Positions 40,656 to 52,045 of a DNA stretch of 64,000 bases are shown in pieces. The DNA lies in NCBI GenBank assembly GCA_001939145.1, contig LSRX01000076.1, forward strand, positions 479,057 to 543,056. Direction: 5' to 3'. The stretch comes from Symbiodinium microadriaticum. Lineage: Eukaryota; Sar; Dinophyceae; Suessiales; Symbiodiniaceae. The notes under the pieces are model-generated. The model ran no database searches, had not been told where the DNA came from, and worked only from the letters and a program-made list of their open reading frames with translations. Made by a program: the position numbers and the translations under genes. The stretch's first letter is position 1; every line of letters starts with the position of its first letter.

Positions 40656-40892
40656 TGCAACTTTACAGCCTTCAGGTACACCGGCACAGCCCGCACCCCT
40701 ACCCCCGCTACGCACCCACAGACACTCTGCCTTGGTGTAGGGCTTGACCAGCTTATACAGTGTGTCCTGGCCTGAGGCGGGGGTTTCGGTGCCAAGTGCC
40801 AGATCAAGCCGAGGCGGGTGGCCCTGCTACTTAATTACGGATCACGGAAAGTAGACAAGCCACTAAACTCTGACCTGTTAGCTTTCCTTACA

Positions 40893-40950
40893 GGTTTAGT
40901 TTAAGGTTTAGGGCTTAGACTAAACCCTAAACCCTAAACTCCCTAAATTC
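40893..40950. repeat. Telomere-like palindrome
   Basis: ggtttagtttaaggtttagg followed by ctaaaccctaaaccctaaac: TTTAGGG meeting CCCTAAA within a few bases. Confidence 0.8.
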
Positions 40951-41278
40951 GGAGGTTAAAAGGTCTAAGGGGTTCCGGACTTCGGGGCGAGGGCCTGGGA
41001 TTCAACCCTGCTCTCTCCAAGCGACCTGCTTAAGCAAGCTACCTGCACCGAAGTGTCTACGGTTGCTTGGGAACCTCCCAAAAGTTCAAGGTTGGTCGTT
41101 TAGGGTTTAGGGTACAAGGTTTAGGAGTTGGGGATTAGGGGTTGAGGGTTTAGGGTCCAGGATTAGGGTTGAGGGTTTCCAAGCAAGCTGTCAGAATCAA
41201 TACTGACGCACGCAAGATTTCTCAGACAAGCCGAAAGGCCGACTAGGCATCGGGGCAATGGCAAAATGATGTAACATG

Positions 41279-41330
41279 GGGGCCTAAATGATCACCAGTA
41301 CTATTTTTTTTTTTTTGGGGGGGGGGTCTG
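41279..41330. mobile_element. F1-related half element
   Basis: gggggcctaaatgatcacca then a T run and a G run. It matches the inverted right arm of the F1 copy at 38409-38455, including the homopolymers. Confidence 0.55.
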
Positions 41331-41349
41331 CCCTCTATTCCAGCTTTTA

Positions 41350-41436
41350 TATGGGTAGTTCTCTAAATTAGGGTCCTTTTTAGGGTCCCTATATTGGGGG
41401 CCTAAACAGGGATCCTAATTTTGAGAACTACCTATA
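41350..41436. mobile_element. MITE-like foldback, family F5
   Basis: tatgggtagttctctaaatt (left arm 41350-41376) against the inverted tataggtagttctcaaaatt (right arm 41410-41436). Confidence 0.8.
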
Positions 41437-41454
41437 TCGAGCCCTCAAGATTCG

Positions 41455-41650
41455 CAAACCCCGCGAAACTTCTGTGCACCTTTTCAAGACCCTACCAAAA
41501 ACCCCAACACCCTGAACCCCAAGCCCGTAAACCCCGAAAACCTGAACCCCAAAGCCCCAAACCCTAAACCCTGAACCCTTGAGACCCCTGGGACCCCTTA
41601 ACCCCAACACCCCGGACCCTACATCCGGAAGTCCAAACCCCTGGATCTCT
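41455..41650 (-). repeat. Loose CCCTAAA/CCCCAAA stretch
   Basis: Degenerate telomere-like words between the two F5 copies. Confidence 0.6.
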
Positions 41651-41704
41651 GAACCCCAAAATCCAAAGCTGTTGCCATAGTATATCCGAAAAACAACGAT
41701 ATGG

Positions 41705-41812
41705 CAGGGTAGTTCTCTCAATTCGGGGTCCCTGTTAGGTCCCCAAAATAGTACGGCACCCCCCCCCCCCCCAAAAAAAAAAAAAAGTGTCCGAATTTAG
41801 ACAACTGCCCAG
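41705..41812. mobile_element. MITE-like foldback, family F5, second copy
   Basis: cagggtagttctctcaattc (41705-41731 arm) against the inverted ctgggcagttgtctaaattc (41787-41812), with a C run and an A run in the loop. Confidence 0.75.
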
Positions 41813-42002
41813 ATGGAACATCCCCCAAGTTACCCCCTTGCCAAAATGCCCACGCACCCTAAACCCTAAACCCCAAACCCCTGAACCCTAAACCCCCCTT
41901 GCCAAAACGATCACTTGGGTCCAAGCTCAACTCCTCCGAAGATTCGCTCTCCGAGGAGGAACTGCAAGGCTAAAGCTCCCCAGCAAATTCCGTTAAGTGC
42001 CC

Positions 42003-42140
42003 CGGGTTTAGGGTTTGGGGTTTAAGGTTTAAGGTTTAGGGTTTAGGATTTAGGGTTTCAGGTTTAGGGGTTAAGGTTTAGGGTTTAAGGCTTAGGGTTT
42101 AGGGTTTAAGGTTTAGGGTTTAGGGTTTAAGGTTTAGGGC
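42003..42140 (+). repeat. Telomere-like block, TTTAGGG orientation
   Basis: Dense GGTTTAGGG/GGTTTAAGG alternation. Confidence 0.93.
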
Positions 42141-42611
42141 GCACCCTTGCAGGGCTTCTCTTTGATCGTTAGTTGCCGTGCAATCTAAGCCAAAGCGCTG
42201 TAGGGTGCGACGTTCGGAGAAGAGGGACTCCGATGGCTAAAGCCTACAAGGCATCTGCAGGGTTCGTGCAGAAACTGACTGAAGCCCTGCTAGCATATAG
42301 CATATAGCCTTGTGTGCTATAATGCTCTAGGAGTAGAATATACTATGCTAACTCTGGTCTTCCATGATAACCCTGCACATATTCGCGGTCTTACAATATC
42401 CCAACTTTAGGGTTCAGTGGTTTAGGATCTAAGTTTGAGTCCAGCGTTTAGGCTGTCAGGCCACGCCGGATGTCAGGTTGTCAGGGCGCAAGTTGCAGTC
42501 AAAGGGTTTGGGGCACATCGGGTTTCGGGAGGGTTTAGGGTCTAGGGTACCTGTGATGCCCCCTAAACCCGAAGCCCTAAACCCTAAACCCTCAACCCTG
42601 AGTGGGGTCAC

Positions 42612-42671
42612 TGTGGCGCAATGTCACAGAAATCTACTTGGACAAAGGCTGCCTTTCGCCTCGACGGAGCG
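42612..42671 (-). CDS. Short candidate exon
   Basis: CACCAGTTTAG|C precedes and GTGACC follows. The frame reads APSRRKAAFVQVDFCDIAPQ. The acceptor is a GTTTAG word. Too short to identify. Confidence 0.38.
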
Positions 42672-43479
42672 CTAAACTGGTGAAGTTCAGCTTCGTGCTT
42701 TCTGTTCTCCCCGGCCTGCCTGAACAGGCTTGTATACCCAGGCTTGTATACACAGGCTTTCACAGCTCATTGCTGTAGTACGGTGCACTCCTTGCAGCCT
42801 TGTCGCAAGATACTGCCGCCTGTGCTCTATTCTACAGCAAGCCCTAAGCCCATATAAACCCTAAGCCCTAAACTGAACAAGTCTCGCCAGACTGCTGCTT
42901 CAATAACTTCGACATGCTAAACCCTGAACCCTAAACCCTAAAAATGTCTGCTACCATGGGGGCCTTAGAATCAGAACATGGCTTTACGGAAACGTCGTAG
43001 TAGCGGTTTAGGGTTTAGGGTTTAGGGTTTCGGGTGGACAGATAGAGGGACGATAATGGCCTATCTTATGGTCAGGATCCTATAATAAGAAGCTAAGGTA
43101 ACCAAAAGAAGGTACTACATTTAAGGGTCCAGGTGGACTGATAGAGGGAGCATGCAGGAATGGAAAACCTTCTCGTTTTCGATTGGTGTTTTGGTTTGGG
43201 CATGGGTCTCCCGGGGGCTCGGTCGCAGAATGTGGGGGGTGCGAGTCAGAGGGTTTTGGGTTTAAGGTTTAGGGCGTTTAGGGTTTAGGAGGGAGGAGGG
43301 TTAAAGTTGAAGGTTTTAAAGTTTCCGAAAGGGCTTGGGAAGTTTGGAATCATCCATGCGAGCCGGGCGCCAAGCCCTGAAACAGCACGAACGTGCCTCT
43401 CCGGCGCTGCTGTTTTTGCAGCTTTCTTCTCCTGGAAAGGCATAACTCGTGCTGGTGATCATCCCTTGATGACGACGGC

Positions 43480-43770
43480 GAGGACTATGATCTTGTCAAG
43501 ACATTCTGCTTTGATGCGAGTATCGCTGTCTCTCTTGTGGTTGATCTTGTCATTCCCGTTCTTGTTGACATGTACTTTGTTTCGAAGTTTTTTATTGTTC
43601 GCACACTGAATATGACGGCAGCAAGAGCAAGAATCATCAAAACAACAACCATAGCCAGCACGGCCACCAAGCCCACGACAACGACAACATCCACGAACAC
43701 CGCAGTATCCACCGCGACAGAAGCAGCAGCACCACCGCCACAGCCACCACCACCGAACCGCAACAGCATT
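43480..43770. repeat. Trinucleotide-biased island
   Basis: CAA/ACA/CCA-rich. The plus frame 43537-43776 combines a hydrophobic start (LVVDLVIPVLVDMYF) with Thr and Pro runs, and a 94-codon minus frame covers it. I treat both as composition-driven. Confidence 0.45.
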
Positions 43771-44394
43771 AACTAATGTTTCACAACCAAAACCTCACCA
43801 CCGCCAACATGGCATCACTGACGCAGCCGGCAGTTTTACGAGGCTTCAATGTCGCTTACCGGATCTTCTGTTGCAAGGCTCACAGCAGCAAGAAAGCACA
43901 ACAACAGTCCCGAAAAAAAGCAACAACACATCAGGAATGCCAAAGCAGTGAAGCTACCTCAACGACACTTCTACAAGGATCTAAACCCTGCGCCTGCAGC
44001 TCCTTCTTGGACCAATCATGCATCTCCGTGTCGTGCTAAACACAACTCCATTCTTCAGAGATTTCGGCCACACTAAACCCTAAACCCGAACCCTCATGGA
44101 CCAAACCTCCGTCATGGAACCCCTTTAAGGCCCTTCTAGACTCCTATAGTCTATAGCCCGTCTTTCGAACCCCATATTTAAACCATGTAAAACCCTATCA
44201 TTAAGACTTTTAGGGCTCAGGGTTTAGGAATAAATCCCAAGGTAGCACCTCGAAGACCCGATCAGCCTCTGTATAAAGAAACGAACCCTGAACCCCAAAC
44301 GAGACAAGCCATCTATAAAGACCACGGATAAAGGCCCCAAACAAAATCCGCTAGTCCTTAAACACCGTGCTACATCTCAACGAAACAAAACCTC

Positions 44395-44765
44395 CCACCC
44401 TAAACCCTAAACCTTAAACCCTAGCCGATGGACTCGTGCATCCCTGAACTCCATGGAACTTGAAACCTCCCCAAACGCCAAAACCCAAAGCCCTAAGCCG
44501 TAAACTCCAAACCCCAAAACCCCAGAACCCTAACAAGAAACCCTAAAACCCCTAGCCGAATTAAACCCTAAACTCGAAAACTTCCCAAACTCTAACCCTA
44601 AGGCTCTAAGGACTCATATTTTGGGCCTATTTCGGCTATTTTGAGCCTTAGGGTAACAAAACCCTCTACCAGTAGACCCTAGAATCCTAAACCCTACACC
44701 CTGAACCCTAAACCCCTGAACCCTAAACCCCTGAACCCTAAATTCCAATCCCTAAACCCCTACAC
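44395..44765 (-). repeat. Telomere-like stretch, CCCTAAA orientation
   Basis: Degenerate CCCTAAA over about 370 bp with a gap at 44600-44680. A TTTAGGG-type stretch follows at 44940-45075. Confidence 0.85.
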
Positions 44766-45079
44766 CTTCTACCACTAGACCCCAAACTCCTTCGGACGAC
44801 TTGTAAAGAAACTATACTTATTACCAAGGAACCCTAAACCGGGAGGTTCTTAATTAAGGGTCCGGGTAGACCCCAAACTCCTTCGGACGACTTCGACTCC
44901 TATCTTCGGCGGCGTCCTGGCGACACTTTGGAGAGCTCCAGGGTTTCTTAGGGATTTGGGGTTCCGCGTTTTGGGGCTCAGGATTTCAGGGTGTATGTAG
45001 GGCTTAGGGCTTAGGGGTTACGGTTTCAGGGTGTCAGGATTCGGAGTTCAGGGGTTTCAGGGGTTCAAGAGAGGAGTTT

Positions 45080-45780
45080 TTGAGTGAAACGCGCGGCTAC
45101 TGAACTCTTGGGTAGTCTTTTGGGCATGAAAGTATGTATGCATGTATGTTATCTCTTGTCGCCGCGGTAGTGGTGAGAGGGTTTCTTTAGCGGTGGTTGC
45201 GTGTAGGCTGGTAGCGACTTTGGACTGACGCCATTGGACGGTTACCGATGTTTTGCGTCTGGCCGTTTCAACCGTAAAGCCCTATGCACCGTTGACCATC
45301 TATTATACTAAACTTACTAAAGATGCCACAATAACGACGGCAGTGTGTCCTTTCGCCTAAACCCTAAACCCACCACACCCCTCGGCCCGGGAATAGGTTT
45401 GTCTTGAACCTGTCAAACCCCTAATATAGGGAAGTCTTAATAGGTACCAATACTATTCGTCGAGGTTCCTTACTATAAGTATGCTATAAAGGTATCAGAC
45501 GATGTCTTCGGATGCCCTCCTAGCACACACTGCCAATAGAATCTTACACGACCGCACATCTCACTAGGAGATTTGCATTTTCCTCTATTTGGGGTCTCTT
45601 CTCGTTTGTGGGTGCAGGGAAAACGCTTGCAGGGATTTCGGGCTTCGGGTGGGAGGATTTAGGGTTTAGTCGCTCAAGATGTTAAACATGAAATTCCGAG
45701 CTCGTCAGGATCTAGGGGTTTAAGGTCTTCGGGTTATATAAGGTTCCAGGGTCCGCACCTGCTGGTTTAGGATTTCAGGT
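45080..45780. other. No gene supported
   Basis: Possible degraded foldback at 45421-45500 (cttaataggtaccaatacta...). Telomere-like words at 45355 and 45655. Nothing else recognised. Confidence 0.4.
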
Positions 45781-45786
45781 GCCCGA

Positions 45787-45950
45787 CTCAAAAAGGGAGC
45801 CCCAACAAAGGAATGATGAGAGTCCCTTTTCTGGGTATTCTCAGATCCGACGGTGACGGCCTTGTTCTTCTCCTTCTTCACTTTGACTGCTTTGGTCTTT
45901 TTGGTCTTAGTCACGCAGCAGCTTCCGACAAGGGGAGGACGACATAGACG
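45787..45950 (-). CDS. Candidate exon, lysine-rich
   Basis: Minus frame with VGSCCVTKTKKTKAVKVKKE then KNKAVTVGSENTQKRDSHHS. The basic Lys-rich stretch could be a nuclear or nucleic-acid-binding tail. The frame extends 45720-46007, and an overlapping frame (SESSMSSSPCRKLLRD) is open upstream. Exact borders not resolved. Confidence 0.35.
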
Positions 45951-46094
45951 ATTCAGAGTCCGTGATTTCGGGCTGATATGCAAGGTGTTTGTTGCTAAAA
46001 GCCCCATCGCAAACCTGCTTTGGGTGAAACAGTGAAGCGTGCGTGCATGTGTGTGTCGTGCATATCATGATGCTGCAAAACCCTACAAACAAAA

Positions 46095-46310
46095 TCATAA
46101 ACACAATGCTACCATGGTCCTATGCGTCGTAAATACTTGAGAAGCATGAGCCATCAGAACAGCACCATGAGTTGACGACGACAGCGCCTTCGAATTGTCA
46201 TCAGCATGGCATGTAGCAATAATCATCCTCTTCCTGGATTCCTCTTCACACACCATCATTGTCATCAGCCCGATCATCATCATCATCATCATCATCGTCT
46301 TCTTCGCCTC
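46095..46310 (-). CDS. Weak candidate next to (ATC)n
   Basis: The frame starts in an ATC run (Met run) and continues VCEEESRKRMIIATCHAD then NSKALSSSTHGAVLMAHA. The part after the repeat is protein-like; no borders or domain. Confidence 0.27.
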   Translation of the reverse strand, partial: EAKKTMMMMMMMIGLMTMMVCEEESRKRMIIATCHADDNSKALSSSTHGAVLMAHASQVFTTHRTMVALCL

Positions 46311-46784
46311 CTCCTACTAGCCATCGCACCAACATCAGCATCACCTCGCTCTTTTCAAGGCACCGTCGCTTGAGCATGGTGAGCTGTACTGCTTAAACTA
46401 GCAACGCTACTCTGAATGATATTGGTCTCCGGAAGATGACGAAAGCGCCGATCATGATCGTGCTGACTGGTGCTCGGACTATTGCGATGCTCTTAGCATG
46501 ACGGTGATTGCTCTTTGGGGTGCCACTACTAACGCGTCGACGCCAGTCTTATGCAAGCGAGGAACCTGAACGAAGACCCCAGGCCCTAAGCAATACAACC
46601 CCTTGCCCCAAACGCCGCAACCCTCAAGCCGAATCCTGCGAGCTGCATTCTTCACACCTCATGTTAAAAGCTTCAGACGCAAGCCCTGCAACTACACTGT
46701 CAAGCATGCACTTTGCCATTAGATGAAGACTAAGTGACTAACAGTTCTGATCACGGTATTAAGAATCGTAATGGTAGTTAAACA

Positions 46785-46945
46785 GCAGCAGCACCACCAC
46801 CACCCAGGAACAACAAGAAGAACAGCAACAGCAACAGTAACAACAACAGCAACAGCAGCAGTAGCAGCAGAAGCAGCAAAAGCAAAGCAAAAGCAAAAGC
46901 AATAGCAATAACAACGGCAGCAGCAGCAGCAGCAGCAGCAGCCAG
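46785..46945. repeat. (CAG)n / (CAA)n trinucleotide island
   Basis: CAGCAG, AGCAAA and CAACAG mixtures. Confidence 0.92.
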
Positions 46946-47870
46946 TAGGCAGTCGATGGTGCAAAAGTCCAGCACTACTCCTGATGGACAAAAGCCCACC
47001 AAAGCAGGAGAAGCGCTTGTCTGCCACCTGCACCTACTTCTGAGGGCGGCACGGGACTAGAAAACATAACAACAAGGACAACAGCACAACAAAATAGGAG
47101 TACGACAGTCGAGGCTGTACACGGCTACCCTGCCTTCGAAAGAAAGGAACATGGGAGCGGCTTATACACACACAGAGTGGCAACTGCACCTGCAGCCAGT
47201 ATCAGTTGTCGTGGGGAAGTAGGAGCTACCCGACGACTACTACTACCACTGCTGCGACCACTAATACCACTACTACCATGATACTACCACTACTACTCCT
47301 CCTCCGAGTACTAATACTCATGCTTGAACAGTCATAACAGTACTTTTAGACTCATACGATCGTAAGATTAATGCTATGACATCGATGCCCGAACTCAAAC
47401 TCACCATTCTCAGTCGCATGCTTATGCTCATATTCATGCTCACACCAGCAATAACACTAATTTAACCCTAACACTAATACAAATTCGAAACAAACACACA
47501 CACACACACACTCCGAATACTGAAATAACGACGACAGAGATTATCATGTTATTGCAGCATCCCTTTAGGCGCGGGCCCTCCGTCGCTGGGGCTTGGGCTC
47601 TGCCTGCTGCAGGCTCTGATTCAGGGCGTAGGGCTTGAGGTTTAGGCTTACGGGATACTTCAAGGCTTTAATAAAGCTTCTCGGGATGTTGAAATGTTCA
47701 AAGGAGTAAGGTTTAGCCCTAAACCCTATAAACCCTAAACCCTAAACCCTAAGGTTTAGAGCCGGGCTTCAGGGTTTAGGGCCTGCAGGGCCAGGGATGG
47801 AAGATTGGCTCCTTCGGTATGTGCCAATGCGCATACAGCTACAAACAGAAGGTTAAGGTTTAGGTCGTCA
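46946..47870. other. No gene supported
   Basis: Trinucleotide-rich stretch 47230-47330 (CTACTA), a CA run near 47495-47512, CCCTAAA words at 47715-47755. No exon recognised. Confidence 0.45.
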
Positions 47871-47879
47871 TATGAGCCC

Positions 47880-47880
47880 T

Positions 47881-47912
<32 letters not shown>

Positions 47913-47964
47913 TACATACATACATACATACATACGTACGTACGTACGTACGTACGTACGTACG

Positions 47965-47998
<34 letters not shown>

Positions 47999-48140
47999 CA
48001 TATAGTTATATTGATGTCCTCTATATGTATATATGCATATCAATCATATGTATGTATACATATATGAGTGTGCATGTGTATATATATATATAACATATAT
48101 ATATATATATATATCATATATATATATATATATATATTTA
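47880..48140. repeat. (TA)n, (CATA)n, (ACGT)n microsatellite
   Basis: Alternating TA, CATA, a self-complementary ACGT run at about 47934-47967, CATA, then TA again to 48140. Confidence 0.97.
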
Positions 48141-48144
48141 TATA

Positions 48145-49270
48145 TTGGTCTATTCATATACACTACATATATTACATACGTTCTACATAAACAAATACAT
48201 ATTCTTTGAGTTGATTCTTACCGGGGCCGTGTTCCACAAGACATGCAGCAGTGCTCAAGCCTTAAGCCTCCAAGTCAGAACGCCAACACTGCACTTTGAG
48301 CTGGGAATCCTACCGAAACACCCTATAAACCCCAATTCAAACTGCAAACCCACCAACACCTCTGCATAAACACCCGACGGGCCTCACTAAACTTACACAA
48401 AAGCCCTCTTCATAAACACCCTATCAAGCCCAAGACAAACTTATCAACGCTCCCTCATAAGCACGCTAAAAGCTTTACTAAAACACCGCATACAAACTTC
48501 CAAACAGATCTTTTTTTGCACTCTACTTCAGCAAAAACCAATCCTGAAGCCGACACCTGGAAGACCCTTAGCCAGGACTCGATGAAATAAAAAACTCTAC
48601 ACTCTACACCTAAATACGCCCTAAGCCCCGAACCGCAAGTTCTAAACCCGACCGCCCTAAACTAGGCCTTATAGATTCTCAACTTTTACCCGGAAAAATT
48701 GAACTCTAAGCCTCAAAAGCTGCAGGATTCCTCATAAACCGAGGGTTCCGGATCTAGGGTTTAGGGGTTCAGGGTATAGGACTTCGGGTTTAGGGGTTTA
48801 GGGGGCGCGGAGGGCAAGGAAGCGGCAGGCATGCATGGCAAGGTGGGAAAGGGGCGGAACGCAGAAGAGGAGGAGAAGGGCGCTGACGGCAAGGAGGCGG
48901 TGGGCATGCATTAGAGCCCCCGGAAGGCAAGACCGCTATATACAAAGCTTCGATGAAGCAGAGGCAAGGGAAAGGGCGGCACATGCCTTGCAGCGAATAA
49001 GGAAATGGGGTTCAGGGTATAGGAGTCAATTAAGGTTTAGGGGTTCAGGGTATAGGAATTGGGGTTTAGGGGTCTAGGGTTCAGGGTTTAGGCTACAGCT
49101 GCGCAGGGATGAACTTCGTAAGTCCAAAGAGCCCAGTATCCCTCAAGCACGGAAATAGCCCAACTATGTCTGGCTTTGTACTTCCATGTTAAATACCGTC
49201 AAAGAAGGTATTGAAGTATCTCAAAATCCCACGGCCTTCTTTTGGAAAACCATCAACCCAAGCTTTAAAC
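48145..49270. other. Mostly non-coding, one weak repeat-like frame
   Basis: TTTAGGG-type words at 48745-48800 and 49005-49095. At 48810-48910 the plus strand repeats GCAAGGNNGCGG...GGGCATGCAT twice and gives EGKEAAGMHGKVGKG...ADGKEAVGMH; the minus strand there reads like a signal peptide (HRLLAVSALLLLFCV). Neither is supported. Confidence 0.4.
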
Positions 49271-49273
49271 TGC

Positions 49274-49447
49274 TCAATGCAGACTATCAACTGGACCCTG
49301 TATAACATCCCCAAAAAATCTGAAACACCCTACCCTACAGCCCCTCTTGAAGACGCCGATGGGCTCTCTTTTGTCTTCGCGCTCAAATCCGATCCGACGA
49401 AGTTGAAAAAGCCTCCGGCAAGCAAGCCTTGCCGTGGAGAGTCGCAT
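49274..49447 (-). CDS. Small basic open frame
   Basis: ATG at 49447 to TGA at 49274, 57 codons: MRLSTARLACRRLFQLRRIG, FEREDKREPIGVFKRGC, then VGCFRFFGDVIQGPVDSL. The Arg-rich, amphipathic start could be an organelle-targeting peptide. A GTAGGG donor after GVFKRGC would make it a first exon. No family recognised. Confidence 0.35.
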   Translation of the reverse strand: MRLSTARLACRRLFQLRRIGFEREDKREPIGVFKRGCRVGCFRFFGDVIQGPVDSLH

Positions 49448-49914
49448 TAATTAGCATGACTGACATGGAGAACGGTAGATAATTCATACACGTGAAGGAC
49501 CCAAGTTCATAGTCTTTCGGCAACGAACTTGAATGAGTCTTTAGTTCGACGCGCGGGCCTAAGAGCCACATCATAATCCGTTGGTACTCAGAAAAAAGCA
49601 TTCAGAATACAGCTCTCGGAATAAACGCTACAGGCTTGCCGAGAATCAGCCAGGATTGCACACAGACTTCAGTACAAGATTTGACAGCAAACACCCTACT
49701 GTAAACTCTAAACCTAGTCAGTTAAGAATATCGATCATAGAAATGACCTACCCTAAACCCTAACCCCAATTGTAGCAGAGTCATGCGCTGAGCAAATCCT
49801 GAGCGGATTTTGGAAACCGCATTCGGCTGCCGATTCAGCCATCAGCCGAAGTTTAAACACCTCGGCCACGGACGACTCAAAGCTTTGGACCACACCAACT
49901 ACTACACCACATAG

Positions 49915-50180
49915 TGCTGCTACTACTACTACTACTACTACTGCTGCTACAATCCGGCCGCTGCTGCTGCTGCTGCTACAACAACTAATACTACCACAGC
50001 CACTACCTTTACTACAATGACTACAAATACTGATACTACTGCGACGACAACGTCTACTCCTCACACTCCTGCTACTGCTTCTGCTTCTGCGTTTGCTTCC
50101 TGGACTGCTACTGCTAGTGCAGTAACGGTAGCGTTACTAGTACAAGAACTAGCGCTGCTACTTCTACTACTACGGCAGCA
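49915..50180. repeat. Trinucleotide island (CTA, CTG, ACT)
   Basis: CTACTACTA, GCTGCTGCT and degenerate relatives up to about 50175. Confidence 0.9.
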
Positions 50181-50418
50181 ACGACGAACAGTGCATACCA
50201 ACTCCTAGGACTAGTGCGACTAAAACCATGTACAGCAAAAGCACTGCTTAAGAAATCACTGGCTTAAGAAATTTAGCCCTCTTTGGAAAGGCGTGCGACA
50301 AAAACAAATATGGAAAAATTGCGCAAATTGAAAATAAGAAATCCAGGGTACCCTGGACTCGGCGAGCCAAGTTCTTATTTTGCTCTTCTCATTTTGTCTT
50401 CGCTGGTTTTGTTCGCAC

Positions 50419-50556
50419 CAAAAAAAGAGCCAAGAAACTAAGGGACTAGATTTCGTATTCCCAAGGCTGGGCGCATGGAAAGACACCCCCAGGTTCGAAC
50501 CCACAGCCTTGGCCACCTGATATTGTGCTTGCCAGCTGAGCTATAGCCTGCTTATT
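50419..50556 (-). mobile_element. tRNA-derived SINE-like copy
   Basis: Read on the minus strand: A-box-like TAGCTCAGCTGG (50543-50532) and B-box-like GGTTCGAACC (about 50501-50492) at tRNA-like spacing, then about 65 nt of unrelated body and a T run (50426-50420) that would end RNA polymerase III transcription. D, anticodon and T stems do not fold cleanly, so it is not a functional tRNA. tRNA-derived SINEs are known from dinoflagellate genomes. Confidence 0.55.
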
Positions 50557-50631
50557 GTGGTGGTTTTGTTTCGGGCATTCGGGGCTTGCCGAATAAAGGG
50601 CTTAGCAAAGGCTGTTTAAGGTTGTCATTGT

Positions 50632-50922
50632 ACGAAAAAGCAGCAAAATAAGAAATTGAGGGGCTCGATTTATTTAGTTCCAGAAGTTGAGGGGCTCAAT
50701 TTCTTATTTTTTGGGGCGGTTCTGGGCTTGCCTGTGAAGGGCTTAATAAGGGCTTTCTTTAAGCCCTAATAACAGCTTTGGAGGGCTGCAGAGTCTCTAT
50801 AAGGGCTTAAGAAGGGCCTTTTAATTATACGAAAAAACACCAGAATAAGAAATTGAGGGGCTCGATTTTTTTAGTTTAAGAAACTGAGGCGCTCAATTTC
50901 TTATTTTGGAGGTTCTGGTAAG
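50632..50922. repeat. Two tandem foldback units, family F7
   Basis: Period about 196 bp. Unit 1: aaaataagaaattgaggggc (50645) with inverted gaggggctcaatttcttatt (50689). Unit 2: the same at 50843 and 50885. Both are preceded by tacgaaaaa and followed by ggttctgg. They lie between the two SINE-like copies. Confidence 0.82.
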
Positions 50923-50974
50923 GGCTGAATACGAGCTGTACAGATATCGATATGGCTTGAAAGAAGCCTAAAGG

Positions 50975-51105
50975 ATGCCATGCCCGAGTGGATAAGTGCA
51001 GGAACTAAAAGGGAAGCTGCATGCCGGCTCGAGCCTCTCAGTCTCTGCGGCTAATTTTGGAGCCTTTTCAAACTAAGAAAGTGTGGGTAAGAAATCCAGG
51101 GTATG
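50975..51105 (+). mobile_element. tRNA-derived SINE-like copy
   Basis: A box TGCCCGAGTGG (50981-50991) and B box GGCTCGAGCCT (51026-51036), 45 bp start to start, as in tRNA genes. Downstream TAAGAAATCCAGGGTA (51091-51106) also occurs at 50335-50350 on the far side of the other copy. A functional tRNA fold is not evident. Confidence 0.5.
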
Positions 51106-51109
51106 CTCA

Positions 51110-51900
51110 AATATATCTTTTGGTAAAAAGGTGCGCTTCAACATTGAGAAATCGAGCCCACCCTCAGGCAAAAATTAATTGTCTCTTAACCGGCGCTGTC
51201 GCTGTAGCCATGACCACAACAACGAGAGCGACGAAGACATGACACTGATGCCGTCGTTGTTGCTGCTAAAGGGTGATGCTTGTGGAGCTGGTGTTCGTTA
51301 CGCCGCACTGGTCGTGGCGGGTTGCGGGCGGTGGGGTGCGGCTAACGCTCTTGGTGCTGGCGGCGGTGGTGACGTTGTGTTGCTGTTGATGGTTCGGCTC
51401 TTCTCAAGCATGGTGGCCCGAATTAGGACTTGAATCACACTTGTGATTGGTCATCAGCCTCACAACATTGAGGTTGCATGTTTACAGTGGCATCGTGTTG
51501 GAGAGGGCCTGGCACATAGGGCCAACTACCCGTTGACTAAGGGAGATCCTTCCTTGCGTTAAAACGTACATCATTGTGAGCTAAGGAACATGCCATAACT
51601 ACGATGTGCTGGGCTCCGTAGGATTCGCATGGGCAGCGGAGGTTTTCCAAATATCTCCAAAGGCCTTGTACCCAAGCTGATTTCTGTTTGAGGAATAGGA
51701 GAGGGTAATTCAACTAAACCATCTGCTTAGCAAGCTATGCTCGCTTCAGCTCCTTGACAGGAACCCTGACAACGCCTGAGGCCCTCAAAACGACTTTACA
51801 GCCTTGGGTGGCAGGATGAGCCCTAGAAAGTTGCCCACTTGTCGACTATCCTGAACCTTCAAGTAGACCCCCTTAAGGGAACCCATCGCCCTTAAAAAGG
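51110..51900. other. No gene supported
   Basis: GC-skewed frame at 51179-51433 (Gly, Ala, Val, Leu-rich) without motif. A possible third B box (gattcaagtcc, minus strand, 51427-51437) lacks an A box. Confidence 0.4.
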
Positions 51901-51914
51901 AACCTTTAAAGGGA

Positions 51915-52045
51915 AACCCTAAGCCCTAAGTCTTAAGCCCTAAGTCCTAAACCCTTAAAAGGAACAGTTAACGGGAAACCCTAAACCCTAAACCTTAAAC
52001 CCTAAATCCTAAACCCTAAATTTTAGACCCTAGACCCTATAGAAC
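51915..52045 (-). repeat. Telomere-like block, CCCTAAA orientation
   Basis: CCCTAAA with CCCTAAG and CCTTAAA variants. Confidence 0.9.

Noticed and set aside
40986..41053. tRNA-like sequence on the minus strand (gggttgaatccc with an upstream tagcttg)
   Set aside because: B box lacks a base of the consensus and the A box is interrupted; no stems fold.
46719..47033. Frames rich in Ala, Val, Leu or Cys around the CAG island
   Set aside because: Composition follows the CAG/CTG trinucleotides on both strands; the same applies to 56.8-57.3 and 49.9-50.2 kb.
51427..51500. Third B-box-like site (gattcaagtcc, minus strand)
   Set aside because: No A box at the right distance and no tRNA fold.
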